Translations under genes and position numbers: made by a program
Shown: positions 15,982 through 23,620 of the stretch, piece after piece
Layout of the letters: every line of letters starts with the position of its first letter
Position numbering within the stretch: position 1 is the first letter of the stretch
From: SIG299 sp964544055
GTDB taxonomy: Bacteria; Bacillota; Clostridia; Lachnospirales; Lachnospiraceae
Direction of reading: 5' to 3'
Assembly (NCBI GenBank): GCA_964544055.1
Contig: CAZJAA010000004.1
Location: 62,001-126,000 of the forward strand
DNA: 64,000 nucleotides
Notes under the pieces: model-generated
Database searches by the model: none
The model's input: only the letters and a program-made list of their open reading frames with translations
What the model was told of the DNA's origin: nothing

Positions 15982-17322
15982 TTAGTACTTTAATTCCGGA
16001 TGCTTTTCCTTTACTGCCTTATAGAATACTTCTAATGCTTCTTCATAAGTTGCCTCGCCGTTGAAGTAGTTCATCATTGCTTTCTGGAATTCTTCGTTAC
16101 AAGCCTGGTCATAGATGGAAAGATTGCTTAAGTCAAGACTTTCTACACCTGCGCAGTACATAGCAAGTGGGTTCTGACCGCCAAGAGGCTTGCTGGCATA
16201 AGTAGTATCATTTGCCATTTCTTCCATTGCAGTCTTGTTGTTTACAAAGTCATCATCCTTAACAACGATGCCTTTCATGATTTCAGCATCTGTTGTAAGC
16301 TTTAACATAATGTCCTTGATTTCATTCAGGTTGTCAGTGCCGTTTGCTGCACAAACCCATGTGCCGCCCCAGAAAAAGCCCTGAGGACCTTCGGTTGCAC
16401 CCCAGCCACCATTGTAACCAATGGAGCCTTCGGTATCAGCTGCCATGGAGAAGTTGATGAACCATGCCGGTCCAAAGTAGCAGAATACTTTTCCGTCTGG
16501 ATAGAAGCCCTTGCTCCAGTCAGAATCCCAGAGGTCATATGTGTTGGTATATCCAGCTTCAAAAAATGCCTTAGAATCATCTACCCATTTCTTGATGTTA
16601 GTATCGATGTTAATCTTGCCATCCACTACCCACTTGGAAGTAACATTGTTGGAGTAAGTACGGTATGTGTCAACTACGGAAGAAGTCATGTAGTAACCAG
16701 CCTGCTTAACTGTTGCAGCAGTTGCATAAAAGGTATCCCAGTCCTTTACATAAGTTCGAACAGTTGCAGGATCGTCTGTGCCGAAAATTTCCTTAGCTGC
16801 TTCTCTGTTGTAGAAAAGAACACCAGGACATCCCTGCCAGGAAAGACCCTTTAAATTGCCTTCAGAGTCTGTAACAACATCCTGTGTGTACTTATACTGG
16901 TTTGCAATGTCAGATGCTGTGATGCCAAGCTCTGTTACAGGAACTGTATGGTTTGTATCAACATACTTTAATGCGCAGTCTGCTTCTACAAGGAAGATAT
17001 CTACTCTGTCGTCTGCTGCAGCCTTTTCCTGATTTAACAGGGCGTTGTCAAGGTTGTTCTGGTAAGCGTTGTTTTCATTTGCTGTGATGTTCCACTTTAC
17101 GGTAACGTCACCAATCTTACCTTCGGTTGGGCCAACTTCCTTATAGCCCGGATAATGATCCTTAACTCTTCTCTGGAATTCATCGTTCCAGCAGTAAATG
17201 TTGAGAACCTTACCACCATTTGTTTCTTCGAGATTCTTTACAGAATCCTTTGCTCCACAGCCTGCACACATAGAAAGTGCCATAGTTGCAGTAAGAAGAG
17301 CTGCTAAAAATTTCTTTCTCAT
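15982..17322 (-). CDS. sugar ABC transporter substrate-binding lipoprotein (family 1)
   Basis: 446-residue extracellular binding protein. Lipoprotein signal with lipobox SMCAGC near residue 22, then a linker and a family-1 type binding fold from about residue 38 (VLNIYCWNDEFQRRV). The many Trp, Asp and Asn residues suit a sugar site. GGGAGGAAAAAAG precedes the ATG. It is the first gene of the second importer operon, and its promoter overlaps a LacI-type operator (17428-17437), so uptake is probably induced by a sugar acting on the LacI protein encoded next door. The ligand is unknown. Confidence 0.9.
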   Translation of the reverse strand: MRKKFLAALLTATMALSMCAGCGAKDSVKNLEETNGGKVLNIYCWNDEFQRRVKDHYPGYKEVGPTEGKIGDVTVKWNITANENNAYQNNLDNALLNQEKAAADDRVDIFLVEADCALKYVDTNHTVPVTELGITASDIANQYKYTQDVVTDSEGNLKGLSWQGCPGVLFYNREAAKEIFGTDDPATVRTYVKDWDTFYATAATVKQAGYYMTSSVVDTYRTYSNNVTSKWVVDGKINIDTNIKKWVDDSKAFFEAGYTNTYDLWDSDWSKGFYPDGKVFCYFGPAWFINFSMAADTEGSIGYNGGWGATEGPQGFFWGGTWVCAANGTDNLNEIKDIMLKLTTDAEIMKGIVVKDDDFVNNKTAMEEMANDTTYASKPLGGQNPLAMYCAGVESLDLSNLSIYDQACNEEFQKAMMNYFNGEATYEEALEVFYKAVKEKHPELKY

Positions 17323-17397
17323 CTTTTTTCCTCCCTCTGAAAAAAAATTATTTTGCCGTTACGACACTGCGTAACAGCCGCTTCACGCTCAAGCTTC

Positions 17398-17413
17398 GCG
17401 CAACATGTTGCGC
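17398..17413. repeat. 16-bp palindrome in the leader of the binding-protein gene
   Basis: Perfect palindrome GCGCAACATGTTGCGC between the LacI operator and the ribosome site. A second small hairpin (GTTACG/CGTAAC, about 17358-17374) follows it in the leader. Either may stabilise the message or bind a protein. Confidence 0.6.
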
Positions 17414-17427
17414 TCGTTTCTTTTACT

Positions 17428-17437
17428 TAAACGTTTA
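17428..17437. promoter_or_regulatory. LacI-type operator upstream of the importer
   Basis: Perfect palindrome TAAACGTTTA with the central CG typical of LacI-family sites, placed just downstream of the -10. It matches the site before the lacI gene (18569-18578) at nine of ten positions. Confidence 0.75.
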
Positions 17438-17446
17438 CTTTATTTT

Positions 17447-17475
17447 ACTATACAACATTTTGATACAAAATGCAA
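17447..17475 (-). promoter_or_regulatory. promoter of the second sugar importer
   Basis: Minus strand TTGCAT (17470-17475), 17-base spacer, TATAGT (17447-17452). The LacI operator follows within ten bases, so repressor would block initiation or clearance. Confidence 0.75.
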
Positions 17476-17528
17476 GTACTATTTCTATTTTTTTGTATAT
17501 TTTGCACAAAGTAGAAGCAGTCAAGTTT

Positions 17529-18545
17529 TTACTCAAGTATTGTATGGACCGTTTCTCCTTTATAAACCTCGCCCGTAATTACAATCTGCTCAGTAATGGT
17601 GCTTTTTGGATGTTCGATTAAAGAAACCAACCGCTCCCCTGCTTTCATTCCTATGCTTTTGGTGTCCTGTTTTAAAGTAGTCAGCTTTGGGCTTAAATGC
17701 CGGCTGATGCGGATACCGTCATATCCTACCACCGAAATATCTTCCGGAACCTTGAGCCCCATATCTGCAATGGCATTTAAGCCGCCGAGACTTGCAAAGT
17801 CATCCGGATAAAAAATGCAGGTTGGCGGATTTGGCAGTGACAAAAGCTCCCGCGTCCTTTCTCCGGTGCCAAAGCTGTCGCGGTACGGTGCTTCTTTAAT
17901 GTATTCATCCGGAATGCTTAATCCCAGTTTTTCTGCCGTATGATAAAAGGAGTTTAAACGCTCTCTGGTAACTGCAGAATCCGCTCCGTGGATAAAAGCG
18001 ATTTTTCTGTGTCCTTTGGAATAAACATATTCCAAAAGCTGCTGCATTCCTCCTACATTGTCTGATATGACACTGATACGGTTGTTAAATACATGGTCAA
18101 TCGTCACCAGCGGAATATTGCTGCGTACCAGTTCTACCACCTGAGGGTCGTAAAAATCCACACAGGCAATCATCACGCCGTCAAAACCGCGGTAACGGCA
18201 GTGTTCGAGATAGGACAAATGGTTGCGCCCTTTGTTAATGAAGGTAATATCATAACCCTTTTCTTCCACCGTTCGTTTAAAGCTGTCCAGAACCTGTGAA
18301 AAATAGTCATGCATCAGACCACTTTGTGCTTCATCCACAAACAGTACTCCAATGTTATAGGTTCGGTTTGTTTTCAATGCTCTGGCCAGGGCATTGGGTG
18401 AATAGCCCATGCTTCGCGCCGTTTCTTTAATATGCTGTTTTGTTTCTTCCCCGATGTCGCTGTGGTCGTTTAGTGCCTTGCTGACTGTTGCCACACTGAC
18501 TCCACAGGCTGCCGCAATATCTTTCATTGATATCATGGTCTTCAC
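17529..18545 (-). CDS. LacI-family transcriptional regulator
   Basis: 338 residues. The N-terminal helix-turn-helix and hinge read MKDIAAACGVSVATVSKALN and YSPNALARALKT, followed by a periplasmic-binding-protein-like sugar domain (NIGVLFVDEAQSG, CIFYPDDFASLGGLNAI, SVVGYDGI). It probably represses the adjacent importer and itself: the same TAAACG(T/A)TTA-type site lies in both promoters. A GTG at 18545 has GAGAG seven bases upstream; an ATG three codons later is possible. Confidence 0.9.
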   Translation of the reverse strand: MKTMISMKDIAAACGVSVATVSKALNDHSDIGEETKQHIKETARSMGYSPNALARALKTNRTYNIGVLFVDEAQSGLMHDYFSQVLDSFKRTVEEKGYDITFINKGRNHLSYLEHCRYRGFDGVMIACVDFYDPQVVELVRSNIPLVTIDHVFNNRISVISDNVGGMQQLLEYVYSKGHRKIAFIHGADSAVTRERLNSFYHTAEKLGLSIPDEYIKEAPYRDSFGTGERTRELLSLPNPPTCIFYPDDFASLGGLNAIADMGLKVPEDISVVGYDGIRISRHLSPKLTTLKQDTKSIGMKAGERLVSLIEHPKSTITEQIVITGEVYKGETVHTILE

Positions 18546-18568
18546 ACGCTTTCTCTCAAATAATGGCT

Positions 18569-18578
18569 TAATCGTTTA
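18569..18578. promoter_or_regulatory. LacI-type operator upstream of its own gene
   Basis: TAATCGTTTA, one base from the perfect palindrome at 17428-17437, again just downstream of a -10. Suggests autoregulation. Confidence 0.65.
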
Positions 18579-18585
18579 CGTTTTT

Positions 18586-18614
18586 ATCATAGTACATTTT
18601 AGCCAAAAGCGCAA
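18586..18614 (-). promoter_or_regulatory. promoter of the lacI-type gene
   Basis: Minus strand TTGCGC (18609-18614), 17-base spacer, TATGAT (18586-18591). Confidence 0.6.
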
Positions 18615-18679
18615 CTGATTTTTTTGTTTTTCTTGTAAAAAATAACGATTCGTAACAATTCGAACCTATATGGGCTAGG

Positions 18680-19183
18680 TTAAAAGCTTCTGATTTTGTC
18701 TTCCGAGTCATCCACTGTTTTCGTAATGGAGCGCACTACTACATAATATTCGTAGTTTTCATTCACCTTGACTTTTATGCGGTCTCCTACTTTTTTTCCG
18801 TAAATTGCTTTTCCAATCGGAGACTCCACACTGATAAGCCCTTTTAAGGAATTTTCACGAACGGTTGTCACAATACGGTACGTTTCCACTTCATCATCCT
18901 CTTCAAAGTACAATTCCACCGTATTATTCATTCCAATTTCATCCTCGGCAGCCGTTTCTTCAAACACATCTGCGGTTTTTATCATGCGTTCCAGATAGCG
19001 GATGCGACTTTCGTTCTGGTTTCTGTATCTTTTTGCTGCATAATACTCAAAATTTTCACTTAAATCTCCCTGGGCTTTTGCTTCTTTTACAGCATCATTC
19101 GCTTCCTTGCGGATAACTACCTTCCGGTGTTCAATTTCATCCTTCATCTTCTGAATATCACTTTGTGTTAATTGATTGTTCAT
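18680..19183 (-). CDS. greA: transcript cleavage factor GreA
   Basis: Rescues backtracked RNA polymerase by stimulating cleavage of the nascent RNA 3' end. 167 residues: an N-terminal coiled-coil hairpin with the acidic tip motif GDLSENFEYYAAK (about 40-52), then the C-terminal FKBP-like domain (SPIGKAIYGKKVGDRIKV). The C-terminal extension after the usual IxxI end is modest. The ATG at 19183 is preceded by AAGGAACAGAC; an in-frame start eight codons upstream lacks a ribosome site. It stands alone between the LacI gene and the divergent dedA gene. Confidence 0.92.
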   Translation of the reverse strand: MNNQLTQSDIQKMKDEIEHRKVVIRKEANDAVKEAKAQGDLSENFEYYAAKRYRNQNESRIRYLERMIKTADVFEETAAEDEIGMNNTVELYFEEDDEVETYRIVTTVRENSLKGLISVESPIGKAIYGKKVGDRIKVKVNENYEYYVVVRSITKTVDDSEDKIRSF

Positions 19184-19319
19184 GTCTGTTCCTTTCTTTC
19201 CTGCCATACGATGTCTTCCGTGCTTTTGCTTTTCAACACAGCATTTTTTCGGATTCTAAAATATCATATGGGACCTGCCTTACCAATATACTTCTTATAG
19301 AACCGTTTTTGGAGGTCTT

Positions 19320-19931
19320 ATGGAATTATTAACTGCTCTTTTTAAAAAATATGGTCTTTGGGGACTCTGCCTGATGATTTTACTGGAGTATGCCTGTTTT
19401 CCGGTATCCAGCGAAATCATTCTTCCCTTTTGCGGTGCTTTCGCCAAATACTATGAAATTTCTTTTTTTGCACTGATTCCGGGCAGCGTGCTTGCAGGGC
19501 TCATCGGCACTTCCCTCTGTTACTTTATCGGACGGATTGGCGGCACTCGCACACTCACTTTTTTAAAAACAAAATTTCCAAAAACAGAAAAGGGCATCAC
19601 TGCCTCTGAAGAAAAAATGGCACAATATGGTGCACTTGCCGTCTGCATTGGGCGGGTTATTCCGCTCTGCCGGACGTATATTGCCTTTATTGCCGGAAGC
19701 ATCCGGCAGCCGTTTGGACAGTTTCTTTCCTATTCCTGTTTTGGCATCACGCTGTGGAACTGCGTCCTTATCAGCCTTGGATACCTCTTAAAGAGTAACT
19801 GGAACGAAGTACAGCGGTATTACGAAGAATATAAGCTCATTCTCGTAGCTACCGCTGTTTTGGCCATTTCCGGCTTTCTTTTCCGGAAGTGGATACGCAG
19901 CAAAAAAGCCGCCTCCGGGCATTCAGCCTGA
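19320..19931 (+). CDS. DedA family membrane protein
   Basis: 203 residues with about five hydrophobic segments. The family hallmarks are visible: PVSSEIILPFCGAF near residue 30, GTSLCYFIGRIGG, and GRVIPLCRTYIAFIAGSIR near residue 120. DedA proteins act in membrane homeostasis and some are undecaprenyl-phosphate or phospholipid flippases. GGAGGTCTT precedes the ATG. It is divergent from greA, and its stop codon abuts that of pyrF (19932) with no terminator between the converging genes. Confidence 0.88.
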   Translation: MELLTALFKKYGLWGLCLMILLEYACFPVSSEIILPFCGAFAKYYEISFFALIPGSVLAGLIGTSLCYFIGRIGGTRTLTFLKTKFPKTEKGITASEEKMAQYGALAVCIGRVIPLCRTYIAFIAGSIRQPFGQFLSYSCFGITLWNCVLISLGYLLKSNWNEVQRYYEEYKLILVATAVLAISGFLFRKWIRSKKAASGHSA

Positions 19932-20852
19932 TTATTTAATTGCGCTATTAATATCTTCTTTCATAGCAAGCACTGCTGCTCTTGCTGCATCCGCATAGCC
20001 GGTTTCACCATAGCCTGCGTATGCTTCCTGTTTATAGGCTGCAATAATTCCTCTGGAAGAATTTACAATGGCTCCCAGCCCATCTTTATTAAAGAAGTAA
20101 GCAAGGTCTTTTCCTTTGCCGCCCTGTGCACCGTAGCCCGGTACCAAAATAAAGGTCTTCGGCATCAGCTTTCTTAAAATTTTACCCTGTTCCGGATAAG
20201 TGGCACCGACAACAGCTCCAACATTGCTGTAATCACCGCTCATGCAGTCTGCTCCCCATTCTGCCACTTTTTCACCCATATGCTCGTAAAGCGGTCTGCC
20301 GTCAATCAGACGATCCTGAAATTCTCCGCTGGACGGATTGGACGTTTTTACAAGAATAAATAAGCCCTTATCGTTTTCCTTGCAGGCATCCACAAACGGT
20401 TTGATGCCGTCCGTTCCGAGGTATGGATTTACTGTAACAAAATCTTCTCCAAACGGTTCATAGGTGTTTGCACCGATCGTAACTTTTCCGATATGTCCTG
20501 TTGCATAAGCAGCAGAAGTCGAGCCAATATCACCACGCTTGATGTCACCAATGACAATCAGTCCTTTTTCTTTACAATACTGTACGGTTTTGTGAAATGC
20601 AATCATACCCGGAATGCCAAACTGCTCATACATTGCCACCTGCGGCTTTACTGCCGGAATCAAATCATATACTGCATCCACAATGCCTTTATTATACTGC
20701 CAAACTGCTTCCGCAGCACCCTCCAGGGTTTCTCCGAATTCTTTAAACGCAGCCTGTTTGAGGTAGTCCGGAATATAGCCCAGCATCGGATCAAGTCCTA
20801 CCACAATTGGTGCCTCTGTTTCTTTAATTTTTGTAATCAATTTGTCAATCAT
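19932..20852 (-). CDS. pyrF: orotidine 5'-phosphate decarboxylase (type 2)
   Basis: Last step of UMP synthesis, decarboxylating OMP. 306 residues, the long type-2 form; the active-site signature DIKRGDIGSTSAAYA (about 95-110) and the substrate-binding VVGLDPMLGYIP near the start are clear. GGAGGATAAA fits the ATG at 20852 (MIDKLITK), not the ATG four codons earlier. It follows pyrC after 128 bases that hold structured repeat copy B, whose end supplies the GGAGG. No PyrR-type attenuator is seen. Confidence 0.93.
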   Translation of the reverse strand: MIDKLITKIKETEAPIVVGLDPMLGYIPDYLKQAAFKEFGETLEGAAEAVWQYNKGIVDAVYDLIPAVKPQVAMYEQFGIPGMIAFHKTVQYCKEKGLIVIGDIKRGDIGSTSAAYATGHIGKVTIGANTYEPFGEDFVTVNPYLGTDGIKPFVDACKENDKGLFILVKTSNPSSGEFQDRLIDGRPLYEHMGEKVAEWGADCMSGDYSNVGAVVGATYPEQGKILRKLMPKTFILVPGYGAQGGKGKDLAYFFNKDGLGAIVNSSRGIIAAYKQEAYAGYGETGYADAARAAVLAMKEDINSAIK

Positions 20853-20858
20853 TTTATC

Positions 20859-20956
20859 CTCCATTCCGAGAACGTTCTTGTTTGTTTAAGAAAGCACAGC
20901 AGAGATTTTCTGCTGTTGTATCAAGGCTTATTTGCGACGTTCTCGGCACAAACAGC
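20859..20956 (-). ncRNA. structured leader repeat, copy B (upstream of pyrF)
   Basis: Minus strand begins CTGTTTGTGCCGAGAACGTC and ends AACGTTCTCGGAATGGAGG. The closing arms CCGAGAACGT (20937-20946) and ACGTTCTCGG (20866-20875) pair over ten bases; an inner hairpin GCAGA/TCTGC is also perfect. Ends and layout match copies A and C. It fills most of the pyrC-pyrF gap, without its own promoter. Confidence 0.65.
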
Positions 20957-20980
20957 CGGCAGCTTCCGCTGTCCGTTTTC

Positions 20981-22279
20981 TTATTTTTGCTGAAATACCA
21001 CTTTGCCATCTGCAATCGTGTAATAGATTTTACCGTATACCGTTTTCCCGGCAAACGGTGTATTTTTTCCTTTGGAATAGAACTTTTCCGGATCGATTTT
21101 CCATGCCGTATCTGCATCTGCAATCGTAATATCTGCTACCATTCCTACCTGCAGGCTTCCTTTCCTTATGCCAAGGATTTTTGCCGGTGACGCACTCATA
21201 CGCTCCACAAGCTGCGCCATCGTAAGCTTTCCGGTGCGGACAAGTGCTGTTACGGTCAGAGCATACGCTGTTTCCGAGCCTACAATACCAAATGGTGCCT
21301 TTAACATGGTCTGTTCCTTTTCTTCTCTGGAATGCGGTGCATGGTCTGTTGCAATGGCTTCCAGTATATTTTCCTGCAACGCCCGGATGAGTGCTTCTTT
21401 ATCTTCCTTCGAGCGCAGCGGAGGATTCATTTTGTAGTTGCCCCAGTCTTCCGGGATTTCCTCATCAATCATGGTAAAATAGTGCGGACCTGTTTCACCA
21501 CTGACCGGAAGCCCTTCTGTCTTTGCCTGAGCAAGCATCTTCACACTGTCCCTTGTGGAGCAGTGGCATAAATGCAGTCGGACACCTGTTTCTTTTGCAA
21601 GAAAAATGTCTCTTGCCGTAATAATGTCCTCCACCGCATTGGTAATTCCAGGCAGAGAAAGCTCTTTTGCTCGTCTGCCGGCGTTCATGACTCCGCCTCG
21701 TACCAGATTGATATCCTCACAGTGTGCAAACACCGGACAGCCGGCTTCTGCCGCAAGCTTCATTCCTTCCGCATACAGGGCAGAATTCATCACCGATTTT
21801 CCATCCTCACTGAAAGCAACCGCTCCTGCTTCTGCCATGCCCTTGATATCTGCCAGCACCTTTCCTTCCTGGTCGACGGAAATAGCACCAATCGGCAGAA
21901 TATGAATGTCGGCATCTGTTTCTGCCTTTTTTAGCAGTTCCCTGATTTTTTCCGGCGAATCAGTAGAAGGCTTTGTATTCGGCATTGGGCAGATACTTGT
22001 AAAACCGCCGGCAGCGGCTGCCATGGCTCCCGTAGCAATTGTTTCTTTGTATTCCAGTCCCGGTTCTCTCAAATGAACGTGTAAATCAATAAACCCGGGC
22101 ATCACATATTTTCCTGTCACATCAAGCACCTGCTCGGCTTCTTCTGTCCAGAGCGGGGCTTTGTTGTCTTTCCATTCAGCAAGCTCTGCAACGCTGCCGT
22201 TTTTTATCAGAATATCGTAAATGCCGTCACGGCCTGCTGCCGGGTCAATCAGATGCCCTCTGCGAATTAACATACTCAT
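20981..22279 (-). CDS. pyrC: dihydroorotase
   Basis: Cyclises carbamoyl-aspartate to dihydroorotate in pyrimidine synthesis. 432 residues, type-I dihydroorotase. Metal site motifs are complete: DLHVHLREPG (about residue 60), HCEDINL, HLCHCSTRDSV and ATDHAPHS. The ATG at 22279 (MSMLIRRGHL) has GAGAGGAAG upstream; the upstream open frame has no ribosome site. It starts 16 bases after the Nudix-like gene and is followed by pyrF, so these form one pyrimidine-related transcript. Confidence 0.94.
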   Translation of the reverse strand: MSMLIRRGHLIDPAAGRDGIYDILIKNGSVAELAEWKDNKAPLWTEEAEQVLDVTGKYVMPGFIDLHVHLREPGLEYKETIATGAMAAAAGGFTSICPMPNTKPSTDSPEKIRELLKKAETDADIHILPIGAISVDQEGKVLADIKGMAEAGAVAFSEDGKSVMNSALYAEGMKLAAEAGCPVFAHCEDINLVRGGVMNAGRRAKELSLPGITNAVEDIITARDIFLAKETGVRLHLCHCSTRDSVKMLAQAKTEGLPVSGETGPHYFTMIDEEIPEDWGNYKMNPPLRSKEDKEALIRALQENILEAIATDHAPHSREEKEQTMLKAPFGIVGSETAYALTVTALVRTGKLTMAQLVERMSASPAKILGIRKGSLQVGMVADITIADADTAWKIDPEKFYSKGKNTPFAGKTVYGKIYYTIADGKVVFQQK

Positions 22280-22295
22280 AAGCTGCTTCCTCTCT

Positions 22296-22691
22296 TTATA
22301 AGCCTGCCCGTTCAATATCCGCAAGCATATTTTTATTCTGTATATATTCTGCAAAGTCCAGCCGGCTTACCCAGGCTGCCTCTGCATATTCCTCCGAAAT
22401 CACGGTTTCCGTATCGTGTGCATACAGTAGATAGCAGATACCGATGTTGGAAACATCACCAAGTGTATACTGCCAGGTATACAGAGGTCTTGCCGCTTCT
22501 GCCGTAAGCCCTGTAGCTTCTGCCACGATACGCTCTGCCGCATATTCCGGTGACTCACCAAACTCCAGATCTCCATCTGCAAATTCCCATTGAAATGGGT
22601 TGTCAATACGGTCATCATACCACTTTTTCAAAAGAAGATAGTTACTTCCATAATTTACAACACACTTGATAAGAATTCTGTGCTTTGCCAT
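22296..22691 (-). CDS. Nudix-fold protein with a degenerate catalytic box
   Basis: 131 residues with the Nudix fold. The Nudix box region reads GDLEFGESPEYAAERIVAE, continuing ATGL. In the consensus GX5EX7REUXEEXGU the glycine, first glutamate and arginine are present, but the E after R is I and the second E of the EE pair is A, so only one of the metal-binding pair remains. It may be a weak hydrolase or a sensor. GGAG, provided by structured repeat copy C, lies six bases before the ATG at 22691. It is 16 bases ahead of pyrC. Confidence 0.7.
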   Translation of the reverse strand: MAKHRILIKCVVNYGSNYLLLKKWYDDRIDNPFQWEFADGDLEFGESPEYAAERIVAEATGLTAEAARPLYTWQYTLGDVSNIGICYLLYAHDTETVISEEYAEAAWVSRLDFAEYIQNKNMLADIERAGL

Positions 22692-22697
22692 ATTCAT

Positions 22698-22806
22698 CTC
22701 CATTCCGAGAACGTTCCTTTTCGTTTGAGGAAATACATCGAAAATTCGCACAGGCGGTTTCCGGTGTCACAGCAAGGCTCTTTTGTGACGTTCTCAGCAC
22801 AAACAG
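22698..22806 (-). ncRNA. structured leader repeat, copy C (between truA and the Nudix-like gene)
   Basis: Minus strand begins GCTGTTTGTGCTGAGAACGTC and ends AACGTTCTCGGAATGGAG. The closing stem pairs CTGAGAACGT with ACGTTCTCGG with one U-G wobble that only works if the minus strand is the RNA, agreeing with gene direction. Inner block CGTCACAAAA...CGCCTGTGCGAATTT matches copy A. Confidence 0.65.
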
Positions 22807-22836
22807 CCAACCGCCTTTTCCAAAGAAAACTCATTC

Positions 22837-23610
22837 TTAAATGCATCCGTCATATTTCACATCTGCAAGGAACAGCCCCTTCGGCTCAACGGCACGTCCA
22901 ATACGTTCCCGGTCACCGGAAGCAAGAATATCCGGAATAGCTTCCACGGAAAGTTCTCCCAAACCGGCATCCAGAATCGTTCCTGCCAGATTTCTCACCA
23001 TATTTGGCCAGAAATCGTCTCCGGTAATCGTTATGGTAATTTCTTTTTCATCGCCGTAAATATCAATGCTCTGAATTGTCCGAACCGTGGACTTTTTCAT
23101 TCTTTTATTATCGGAAAAAGCCTTGAAGTCCTTTGTTCCGGTAAGTGCCGCCGCAGCAGCTTTCATTTTGGAAATTTCCGGACGTTTAAAGCAGTAATAA
23201 TTGTATTTCCGGTCAAACACGGAAGGAACCTCTCCAATGGTAATGCGGTATTCAAACACAAATGCCTTGGCATTAAATGCCGCATGGAAGCGTTCGTTAA
23301 CCTCCAGTGCTTCCAGCACCGCAATGTCTCTTGGCAGATAACGGTTCAAATATTGCTTGATTTCATACGTTTTTTTCGTGGAGTCCGTGTGGAAATTTGC
23401 CACCTGACGATAGGCATGCACACCTGCTTCCGTGCGGATTGCACCGGTAAGCTCCACCGGAGTTTCCTCCATTTTTGAAAGAACCTCTTCTATTTTTTCC
23501 TGAATAGCCCCGCCTTTTCCGGAGGATGTTTTTTTGGCAGGGGTTACAGCTTTCTGCCAGCCATCATAGCGTGAACCATCATATTCTATCACAAGCTTAA
23601 TGTTTCTCAT
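22837..23610 (-). CDS. truA: tRNA pseudouridine synthase A family, catalytic Asp replaced by Glu
   Basis: TruA makes pseudouridine at positions 38-40 of tRNA anticodon stems. 257 residues with the family opening IKLVIEYDGSRYDGWQ and later FEYRI, FLANMVRN-like DFWPNMVRNLAG. The catalytic motif, normally GRTDAGVHA, reads IRTEAGVHA here: the codon is GAA, so the aspartate that attacks the base is glutamate. A ~12-residue insertion (TPAKKTSSGKGG) lies near residue 20. AGGAG precedes the ATG at 23610. It starts 10 bases after the amidase-like gene. It may be a TruA paralogue with altered or lost activity; whether another truA exists in the genome cannot be seen. Confidence 0.82.
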   Translation of the reverse strand: MRNIKLVIEYDGSRYDGWQKAVTPAKKTSSGKGGAIQEKIEEVLSKMEETPVELTGAIRTEAGVHAYRQVANFHTDSTKKTYEIKQYLNRYLPRDIAVLEALEVNERFHAAFNAKAFVFEYRITIGEVPSVFDRKYNYYCFKRPEISKMKAAAAALTGTKDFKAFSDNKRMKKSTVRTIQSIDIYGDEKEITITITGDDFWPNMVRNLAGTILDAGLGELSVEAIPDILASGDRERIGRAVEPKGLFLADVKYDGCI

Positions 23611-23620
23611 GGATGCTCCT

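Noticed and set aside
20853..22700. PyrR-type attenuator for pyrC or pyrF
   Set aside because: I looked for the PyrR-binding loop and a terminator ahead of these genes and found only the structured repeats, no terminator U-run.
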